Below are positions 55,171 to 64,000 of a stretch of 64,000 nucleotides of DNA, in pieces. The notes under the pieces were generated by a model that had not been told where the DNA came from, did no database searches, and saw nothing but the letters and a program-made list of their open reading frames with translations. Within the stretch, counting starts at the first letter, position 1; each line of letters opens with the position of its first letter. The stretch comes from Crambe crambe (Eukaryota > Porifera > Demospongiae > Poecilosclerida > Crambeidae): NCBI GenBank assembly GCA_963924555.1, contig OZ004585.1, forward strand, positions 8,944,556 through 9,008,555, written 5' to 3'. The position numbers and the translations under genes are program-made.

Positions 55171-57700
55171 ATGACTACTATTCTGTGATTATGAAGCTAT
55201 ATATAATTTTCTTTTCAACCATGTGTATCCTGAGGGCTTCAGCAAAGTTCAGAAGAGAGCTCTGAGAAGAAAGGCCAGTGATAATTATAAAGTGGATAGG
55301 GGACAGTTGTTCTATAAAAAGAGTGGGACCCAGAATTGGAAGCAAGTCCCTCGAACAAACAGGGAAAGGAGGAGGATATTAGAAACCTGCCATGGACTTC
55401 CTGAAGGTAAAACTCCATGGCTAACTAGCCATAGCATTGTAATAATTATGGACAAAAATCTTTGTTAATAGACTAGCTACAACCAAAATTGATAGTTGTA
55501 TGAATACATGCAGCTGCAAGCTAAAAAAAATTTTTTGGTTGTTTTATGTAGGTGGCCATCTTGGTCGGGATAAAACTTATTACAAAATTTCTGAGCGCTT
55601 TTTTTGGAAGAGTCTGTGGGCTGATGTTGATGAACACGTCAAAACTTGTCCAGTATGTCAGACAACAAATGATGCAAAATTTGTAAAACAAGGTGCAGCA
55701 CTTCACCCTATCCCAGTCAAGCCAAAAGTATGGAGACAGGTATGAAAATATTTAGCACAGCTATAGCTACAGTTGTATACACATGATCAATTGGGTAGCA
55801 AAACTCTCTGTGCAGCTACCTTATAAGCTTGTGTTTTGAGACGAATCTTGCACTCTTTTTCATATAGCTATATATTATAGCTAGCTAGCTACAGCATTCC
55901 TAAGCTTGAGTAGTTTTTTTTTTAGTTTTGATATATTTATCAATTTTGGTGGACTTGTCCAAAATTTTTAGGTGGGTATTGACTTGATTGGACCCCTTCC
56001 TGAAACAAAAGCCGGGAATAAGTACATCATTACTCTAGTGGACTTTTTTTCTAAATGGCCAGAGGCAGCAGCTCTACCAGATAAGAAGGCTGATGGTGTA
56101 GCTCTATTCCTATATCAGATGGTTTGCAGGTACATATTGCTATAATGGGCTAATAGTGCTAATTATAATTACCAACATTAGATATGGCTGTACAAAGATA
56201 TTGATATCAGACCAGGGCAGAGAGTTTGTAAATGAAGTGAACAAGACTCTCTGCAGAAAATTCAAAACAGATCACCGTATCTCTACTGCTTATCATCCGC
56301 AAACGAATGGCTTGGTTGAAAGATACAACCAAACACTCCAGTGATCTCTTGTGAAGCTAGTCAACAAGGAACAGAACGACTGGGACAAGTTTATAGATGG
56401 TGTATTGTTTGCTTATAGGACTTCAAAACAGAAATCTACTGATGTGACCCCCTTTGAGCTGATGTATTGCAGGTATGTCCTTATCTGGGCATTACTATAG
56501 AATAACTATCTGGGTTCATGTGGAAAAAATGAATCATCAAATTAATATATGACTTGGTTTGGGGGGGGGGAGCATGGCCCCTCCGGCCTTCCTATTCCTA
56601 CTTGTGTTTTATTGTGTTACCTTCATGCATATAAAAAAATAGGAAACCAATTCTTCCAATTGAAAGGGAACTCACTCAGAGCGATGACACTGATACAAGC
56701 AATGATGAAGCTAAGCAAAATATTAGTAAATACTGTGATGACATGCTGAAACTGAGGAAAGATCTGTTTTCTAAAGCAAACAAAAAAATAAAGGATGCTC
56801 AGGGACACTACAAAAGAGATTATGATAAAAAATACCACCATGTGAAGGTGTGTAATAAAAAATAATAACAGTGACATCATGATATGTTTTTCCTGCAGAA
56901 ACTTTATATAGGTGCACTGGTACTTCTGCGTAATTGTGTACGTGATGGGCGAAAGGGTGACAAGCTCACTAAGCGTTGGCTGGGCCCCTACAGAATTAAT
57001 GAACATATGGGGAAAGGAGTATATCAACTAGAAAATGCTTCCAGTGGTAAAATTCTAAAGAAGGCATTTAATTCATGCAGGTAAGGTATCATGTTATAAG
57101 GATGCATTTCAATATAACTGTAAAAGACACATGCAGCCCTTAATTTTGTTTTTGTATTTGTTGTAGATTGAAGTTATATTACCCACGTCCTTTATTGAAG
57201 CCAATACTACAAAATAATAGCGACATTTTTCAACTTCATTCATCCGACTCTTCAAATGAGAATACACTGGTGACAACACCACAGATACCAGCTAATTCTT
57301 TCTCTGATGACTCCATTCCTCCACTTCCACCTCCACTATCTCCCCTAAATCCTCCCTCATGTGTTACCAAGAAGCAGTTAATATTACATGACTCATTCTA
57401 TGATGATACCAATGGTGACCTAATATATACGTATATATAGCTAATAATTATCATAGCTAATTTATAACTTTTAATAAAGCTCCAGGAAGCAATACCATGC
57501 CTATTCCAGAAGCTACTCCTCAACATTCACCTCCAATGCCCCTAGCTCTTTAAAGCTGTTGAAAATTAATCAAGGAGCTGCGATGACAGGAATATTAATG
57601 GTTATAGTTTACATGCATGATTTCATTCTAAATTTAACATGGCAACTTTGCACAGATCTTAGTTCACAAGTTTGGGATAATAAAGCAGACCAACAGGATT
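55171..57700 (+). pseudogene. Ginger integrase gene, copy 2, with a stop in the core
   Basis: The exon structure is as in copy 1. There are two lesions. Two bases are lost near 55186, turning the codons after ATG-ACT-ACT-ATT-CTG into TGA (this matters only if that ATG is the true start). CGA became TGA at 56342-56344, 4 residues after the YNQ that follows the catalytic Glu, a change expected from CpG decay. The A-run broken in copy 1 is intact here (56782-56788). H2C2 zinc motif, D-35-E core and GPY/F-like module are otherwise preserved. Confidence 0.8.
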
Positions 57701-57901
57701 CCTAACAAGTAGTCCTAAACGCACAGAAAGATTTCCTCAAGATTTTGTTCTTTTTTTCTGACAAAGAACCTTCAGCTATCATGGAAACAAATGAGTGTCA
57801 GAAACAAGGTAAATAAGATAAAGCCATGCATTCATGCATGTATCCCTGCATATTTTGATTTCATAGCTATGGTGATCAACAAGTAACAAGCTGTATCCCC
57901 T

Positions 57902-59593
57902 GTGCTTCAACAACTTAATAAAGATGAATTGCTATCTTTAGTTTCAGAGCAATTGGACAGAATGAATAATTTGAAGGTTGGCACTAGTATTTTTAGTAAT
58001 CAGATAGCTAATTTAGTTATATGTTTTTATAGCCTTCTGAGAAGGAGTACAATAACTATTCATGTAAAAGACGCAGTGAGTTGTTATTACCTAGCTATAG
58101 CTATTGCAATGCTGGAAATTAGCTATATTTATTATTATCTTGTAGATGAACTTAAATATTTGAGCAATTCTATAACCTGCCTCACAAGCCACCAGTATCA
58201 TGTTGTCACTGAATATATTGTGTCCAAAGTTTGTGCCAAGAATATAAAGGTATTTGCAACCGTTACGGCATGTATATAGTTTCTAGTCCACTGATTATCA
58301 TTATTTCTTAGCATTTCTCATTTTCCATAGATGTTATACATCCCAAAATATTGCAAAACATCGTTATAAATGTATATACAAGTGATGAGGTATGGTATAA
58401 TCTATCATAGACATAATAGCTAGCTAATAATTAATTAATTTTTGATGCACATGCACAAGAGAAAAGAAGAGCCTGAACTTCACATACAATCAGGTTATTA
58501 ATAGCTAATAACTGTGTGAACTACATAATAATATTATTATTGTTATAGGCATATTACATTCTAGTGTCTATGAGTATGTAAAAAAGAAAAGAAAGCTACA
58601 CACAGGTATCTGTACAAAGGCTTAGCCATTGATTTAGTTAGCTATTCAATGAATGATATGTACACAGCATGAACACACCCAGCCCCTTGGTCATTCACTA
58701 TAACTGCTATTTGAAATTTGAAGAATCTAGAAAGTTATAGCAGTTATAGTAAATGATTAAGGGGCAAGGTGAATGCAAATGGACTTTAGCTACACTTCAT
58801 GCAAGCTATGCTATTTTTTGCTTCATTATAGACTTAGCCGAGGAAGAAGTAGCTATCATCTACAGAGAATGAATAAAGTCCACTATTGTCTGATTCCATT
58901 GTCACTGCTGCACAATGCTTATTAAAGGAGAAATATAAGCATGTTGGAGGTTTAGAGCCTATTATGACACGTACATTCGATATTCAGAGGGGTAACTTTA
59001 TTCAGATTCTGAACGTATATGGTTCTCACTGGATCACTGTAGCAAATGGCTGTTCTTCTGGTTCAGTTAATGTTTATGACAGTCTGCCAAATTGTGCACT
59101 CTACAGTCATACGAAGAAGCAACTTGCTTCCATCCTCTGCAGCAAAGACAAAAAAATATCTGTTAATTTCATTGATGTCCAAACCCAGAGCAGTGGTAAT
59201 GACTGTGGTCTGTTTTCTATAGCATTTGCAGCTTCACTTTGTGCAGGTGAGCCTGAGTTTCTTGCCAGTATTTCATTGATCTTTTACTTGGCATGTGTAG
59301 GTGAGAATCCATCTGAGCTGCACTACATTCAACATGACTTCCGCAACCATTTATTCAAGTGCCTAGAAGCTAATCTGGTTACTCCATTTCCCCGAAGAAA
59401 TCGGAAAAGAAAGGGTGGGAATCGTGGCCAAACCAGTTTTGGAATTTTTTGTACTTGTAGGCTGCCTGCATATGGTAAAATGATATCGTGTAGTTCTTGC
59501 CACGAGTGGTTTCACCGAAAATGTGTTGTAGCACCAACTGAAGTATGGAGAAGGAAGGAAGTAGATTGGTACTGTAATTCATGTATAAAATAG
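57902..59593 (+). CDS. C48 protease plus PHD region of Ginger copy 2
   Basis: The 235-residue frame at 58886-59593 matches copy 1 residue for residue. His of GSHWITV, Asp of NVYDSLPN, Gln and Cys of QSSGNDCG, and all PHD cysteines and the histidine are present. The absence of any coding difference across about 700 bases, while the integrase part carries separate lesions, indicates very recent common ancestry. As in copy 1 the frame is closed just upstream, so the 5' end of this exon is unclear. Confidence 0.75.
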
Positions 59594-60852
59594 CTAAAGC
59601 TATTCCAATCAATGTACACATTATCACTACTAAAATATTTGCTGTAGCCAAGTTTCATAACAGTGGCAGAGACCTACTGTATTGATATTTTTTAAATGAA
59701 CAACAATTTTTTCCAAGTCAAACAGCAGCTATAGCTAGTTATAACATGCATGAAACATGGTCATGCAGACTTCTTATTAGCTAGCTGAGTCTTAGAGGAC
59801 ACTCAGATTGCATGACTAAAATTCAGGATATATTTAGGCATTCTAGCTACTGTAAGACTGTTCATAGTGGTAACAGGGAATCATTGCATCTCTGAAACAA
59901 GCTCTATTGTCAGAGGAGCCATAGCCCCTAGCTCTACTGATGCCTCTTTGCATCCTTTTATTTCTACTTTTTAAAAAAAGGGGGGAAAGCTTTACACTAA
60001 GAGGGGAGCTAGTTCAAGAATGAAGAGTGTAAAAATCAAGTCCAGCCATAAGGTAGCTCATAAGTTATCACACTAGCTGATAATAAGTATGATAGATTTA
60101 ACAAAAGGATCATAAAAATTTGTTGGATAGCTATTCCATGAAGATAACAGTAGCTACTGATTCCATTGTCACTGCTGCACAATGGAGGTTCCGAACCTAT
60201 GTATTATGACATACAGTCATATGAAGAAGTACCTTGCTTCCATTCTCTAAAGCAATAACAAAAATATCAGTTAGTTCATTTTGTACACTCGTATCTCACT
60301 ATAGTATCACCACCTATAAATCGTTCTTCAATTTCATAACAGTGGCAAAGATTATTGATTCACTTTATGAACAACACTGACAAGTAAAATTCGGTTGTTT
60401 TTTTTTTTTGTTTTATTGCCGTTTGTTTTTTTGCTTTTGGGGGGTGTTGTTTTATTTTGCAAGCCAAAACAGCAGCTATAGCTACGTATATGAAACATGG
60501 TCAGGCTTCTTAGTAAAAAACTGAATTCAGGAGACATTAGATGTTCTAGCTACATGCAGTGTTCATACACTCAGTGGTAGCTATAACAGATTTTCAAATT
60601 CATAATAAAAATAAGATTTAGTTCAACTATTGAAGAGCCCTAGGGGGACACTCTGCCCTAGTGTAGAATGTCCTAGGGGGGGGGGGGGGGGGGGGGGACA
60701 GTCTACACTAAGGGGGGACACTCTGCCCTAGTGTAGAATGTCCTAGGGGGGACATTCTACACTAGGGTAGAGTGTCCGGGGGACAGTCTACACTAGGGTA
60801 GAGTGTCCGGGGGGACAATTTTTAGAGGGGACAATCTACACTATGACACCGG

Positions 60853-61400
60853 CACAGTTACTAGAGAGACACAGGAGCTGCAATGCCAGAACAATTTTTA
60901 GGGTCATGTTGCAATCTATAAAATTAATGATATTGACACTATTGATCATTTAATACTGGCATGAACTGTGGAGTGACCAGGATATCTGGAATGGAGTGCA
61001 GCAGTGGAGGTTACATGACCATTACTTTCTTGTACATAGCCGATGCTTCCTTCCTCCCATGAGTGCTCTAAGTAATTGGTTTATATTTTCACCATTAATG
61101 CAGTAACATGCATCTAATGCCACTCATTCTATAAAAGAAGGATGACTCTACTCACAAAACTAGATAATAAGCACAAACCTAAGTTATGAAGACTACCATT
61201 CCCCCGACAAATTTTCTTCTAGTTTTCTATATCGCTAAAGTGTGGAATTTAGCCATTATACTAGTAGGAATAATTGAAATTGTGGATGCAAATTATAAAT
61301 ACTAACCGCCGCTTGCAGTTTCCCTGTGAAAGAGCAGCCACACGCCTCCTAGCGGACCGCTGCAGCCCGTTGCTACCCACGTAACTAGGTAAGTTTCTTG
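60853..61400. other. right flank of Ginger copy 2, shared with copy 1 flank
   Basis: It matches 28165-28712 closely. It is the right arm of the outer element described at 21844-28796. No gene is recognised. Confidence 0.7.
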
Positions 61401-61563
61401 GTCGCAAATAGGGACTGGCACATTATGCTTTTTTGCTTCCCTATTATTCTATTCTTTAATTCCAGCTGTATAAAGTCATTATTCTTTTTTTACTGACCTA
61501 TTATTCTTTAATTATGCTCATACGTACCTGATGTCATATGTATTTGGAAGACTATGTAGAGTA

Positions 61564-62532
61564 GCGATGGGAGTTTACGGACAGCGGTAGTTTACGGACA
61601 CTTTAGACTTTGACCCATGGTAAAATTGGTACCAATTAGGCGGGAGATTTCAAATTTTGCTGACAGTAGTGATTTTTTAAGAGTAAGAATCTACAGCTAA
61701 TTCAGTAAATTTGCGTAGTTTTTTCCTGCTCAATTTTTGCTTTGAATGATCATAGTTAGTATCTCGGTCAAATAATGAGGCATGGAAAAAATGACTGTAA
61801 GAAAAACCAACTTTATAACTGCACATAGTAAACAAAAACTACATGTAAACACAAAACATTATATATCAATAAAGAGCAAATTTATTGCTCTTTCCAAATG
61901 TACCCTTCATAAAATAATATGACTGACACAGTATCAGCAATTTTGGCGTAAATAGATTCTTATTGTGGAGGCAGTTACTGGACAGTGAATAATAATGGGT
62001 AATGATCTTTATAATAGGCCATGGCAACAGCAAGGAAGCGGAGAAATTGGAAATCCGAAGATCTGGAGAGAGCTGCAGAGGAAGTTAGAGAGGGGAAGGT
62101 GTCTGTCAGAGAAGCAGCAGCAAAATATTGTATACCAAAGAGCATGGTACATGATCACTCCAGCTTGAAGGTTAAGCAAGTTTCAAGTCCTGGACCATCT
62201 CCTGTGTTAATGATAGAAGAAGAAACTGAATCATGTTATCTTCTATTATCATTATCATTATCATTTCTTACAATAATAAGCACATGTGCAGCCATTTTAC
62301 CTTCATTTTAAGAGCTGTCCGCCAACTGCCTCTATTGTCCGTTAACTGCCTCCAGTAGGCGCCTACTCTAAATCTCTCCCAGAAATCAGCATAATAGGAC
62401 TTGCTTAGCTTCCTGCCTGGATAGAGCGAGGTAGGCCCATAGCTATCCAAAGCCCCCCTGCAATCTTCCTTGCACTCGCTAACCCGCCGGGAAAAACCAC
62501 AACTTTGTTAACTGTCCGTTTACTACCTCCGT
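61564..62532 (+). mobile_element. pogo/Tc1-like element nested in the hAT element
   Basis: The ends GCGATGGGAGTTTACGGACA and, inverted, CTGTCCGTTTACTACCTCCGT are flanked by TA. A second TTTACGGACA motif repeats just inside both ends. A TA duplication with a Pipsqueak-type DNA-binding fragment inside points to the pogo group. Confidence 0.75.
62021..62311 (+). pseudogene. Pipsqueak (psq) helix-turn-helix fragment of a pogo-like transposase
   Basis: The frame starts MATARKRRNWKSEDLERAAE and contains KVSVREAAAKYCIPKSMVHD, a psq-type HTH as found in Jerky/Tigger-like proteins. After about 60 residues the frame runs into hydrophobic low-complexity sequence and stops. No DDE domain follows in the remaining 200 bases, so only the DNA-binding N-terminus survives. 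Confidence 0.75.
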
Positions 62533-62834
62533 TACTCTAAATAGCTAATAGCAGACAAGTTTGGTCCAGCTAGGCTAGCTAGTGTAGGCACACATGATAA
62601 ATACATTCAAGATCAACCATGAAGTTCACTTTCGATAGCCTATTATGCCAGCATTCTTTGATAGACCTATTATTCCCAAAACTATGCTGGCAGAATGTGC
62701 CAGTCCCTAGTCGCAAACCATAACACGGAGTGCCCGCGGAATTTTCAATTAGCCTATGCTACCGTTTCCAATCCCGGGCGGTAATATACTATCTATGTCC
62801 TAATGAACGAATTGTCAATAGCTTGGTGCCATGC

Positions 62835-63817
62835 ATTTACGTATGAATCATGCAGGTCTCTCAGCTCCAGCAACCTTGAGATAATGAATCGCTTCTTCAG
62901 TGAACTCAAGGTCTTTGCACATAAGAGGTCACTGCCATACTCATCTGATCATAGGGTCATTCCATTTCAAATCAACGAAGAATAAAACTACTCTCTCAGA
63001 GACCGTCTGCAGGGAATTGTCTACTCTTTCTCTCCCACGAATGCAGAAAGACCCACTGGCCAGAAAACGACACATTACGAACAATCCTTTGGGCATCAAC
63101 TCTGTGGAAGACAAATCTTCGAAGTAAGTATCATTAAGTATCATTGCTTCACTTTGTAATATATAATTCTTGCTCCTCCCACTACGTATACCCCTAGGCT
63201 ATTGGATTCTAGGATTTTCCTCCTCTGGGACACATCCACATGGGGAACATCATGTGTGGAGCTGTTCTGAAAGGTAGCTAGAGCCAACTAGCCAGCTAGT
63301 TATAATGGCTAGTTTTATTTGAGATGAGTATGGGAGGAGAGTTGGACAATGAACTACGTACCTCAGGAAAGTGAATATGAACTGTTGATAGGAAACAAGA
63401 AGAGCATTGTAGAGCTGCTCAAGTTCATCTTTGAAGTTGGCCAGGTGTCCACCATGATGCCATGACACACCAACATGCACTCCAAAAGGTAGCTAGAAGC
63501 TATATTATAAGTCATCCTTATCAGATATAGCATAGCTAATAATATTATAGTACTCAAGCCATTATCTTTTTTTTCAGGTCATAGAAGAACGGGAATGTGG
63601 TATATGAAGCATTTGATAGTGAACATCAGGTAACTCTATAGCTAATTATCTATTCTTGCTATTGTGACAGGAGAAGTTGGAAGACCCAATGAAACAGCTG
63701 CTTGTGAAGGATGCCAAGAGGAAATGCAAAGGCCATCAGCAGACTAGGGCTTCAGGGAGATGAAGGTTCCCAGTAGTGTCAAGAAACTTTACTCAGAGAT
63801 GAAACCAGTTCTATGAG
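62835..63817 (+). pseudogene. truncated plus-strand SLOB/PXK-like copy 3
   Basis: It is almost identical to 34087-35052, including the loss of the GGYENTLLGF part of the catalytic-loop exon (here at 63250). The last exons end at TGA near 63815. The following 180 bases match 35070-35240, which leads into the 3' end of an array gene at 35330; another minus-strand array gene is therefore expected just right of the window. Confidence 0.7.
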
Positions 63818-64000
63818 ATGCTCAGCAACAATGACATTCAGGGATAGCTATAGCTATTGATACAAGTTGGGTACAAGCTCGAATAGCTAATATTATTGTA
63901 CATAATTATTATATTCACTCATGCATGATGGAGATTTATCAAGGGCTAGTGAGAGGATGTAGGAGGTGTGGCTCCTCCTTCACGGGGAACAACTATCTTG

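Larger units (their letters stand above)
54895..60848 (+). mobile_element. Ginger-type DNA transposon, copy 2
   Basis: It has the same ends as copy 1 and lies between CCGG at 54891-54894 and 60849-60852. The two copies differ by rare substitutions and small indels. Differences include about 40 extra bases near 55065-55100, altered poly-T and poly-G lengths, and a 20-odd-base difference near 55925. The left CCGG is the same one that ends the decayed element 50637-54890. Confidence 0.85.
61409..62709. mobile_element. hAT-type non-autonomous element with 8-bp duplication GTCGCAAA
   Basis: The ends TAGGGACTGGCACATT and AATGTGCCAGTCCCTA are bracketed by GTCGCAAA at 61401-61408 and 62710-62717. 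The related site at 28709 is empty. An 8-bp duplication and (C/T)AGGG ends are typical of hAT elements. Its middle is occupied by a second element (61564-62532). Confidence 0.9.

Overview
This is a eukaryotic, AT-rich, intron-dense window. Nearly every gene is cut into short exons by small GT-AG introns of about 50-100 bases. Bacterial-style long reading frames and operons are absent. The constant TAGCTA/AGCTATA-type spacer sequence, the tiny introns and the mix of gene families suggest an early-branching animal. A demosponge such as Amphimedon is my best guess, by inference only. Roughly half of the window is transposable elements.

The host component is a tandem array of minus-strand genes of one family. 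The left edge holds the 5' exon of one gene (1-191). Further genes or remnants lie at 2774-6450, 8378-9440 plus 17786-20938 (one gene split by a transposon), 35330-40375, and 44066-48270. The most complete copy (35330-40375) predicts a single-pass membrane protein. It has an outer Ser/Thr/Glu-rich 15-residue repeat region, a transmembrane helix, a Cys/His-rich juxtamembrane stretch, and then two successive kinase-like domains of the SLOB/PXK pseudokinase family. In both domains the HRD and DFG motifs are replaced. Three plus-strand relatives with one such domain (6540-7891, 34087-35052, 62835-63817) alternate with the minus-strand genes, and all three look damaged.

The transposons form a nested, datable stack. 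(1) At 9494-17779 an 8.3-kb element with long inverted ends and a 6-bp target duplication sits in an intron of one array gene. It carries an IS3-like integrase gene and, unusually, an IRAK/Pelle-like protein kinase gene. (2) Two almost identical 5.9-kb Ginger-type elements lie at 22239-28160 and 54895-60848. Each has CCGG target duplications and encodes an integrase plus a Ulp1-type protease with a PHD finger. (3) A third, decayed Ginger-like element (50637-54890) abuts the second copy and shares its CCGG. (4) At 28841-34077 a 5.2-kb element with 67-bp inverted ends and a 9-bp duplication carries a DUF6589-like transposase gene and a RecQ-type helicase gene, resembling AcademH elements. A deletion derivative lies at 48646-49174. 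(5) There are several non-autonomous elements: a hAT with a nested pogo-like element (61409-62709), MITEs, and foldbacks.

Large duplications link the parts. 1-4000 matches about 40180-45300, and 22239-28840 plus the adjoining pseudokinase fragment matches 54895-62840 plus its fragment. The array therefore seems to have grown by segmental duplication with transposons inside the duplicated units.
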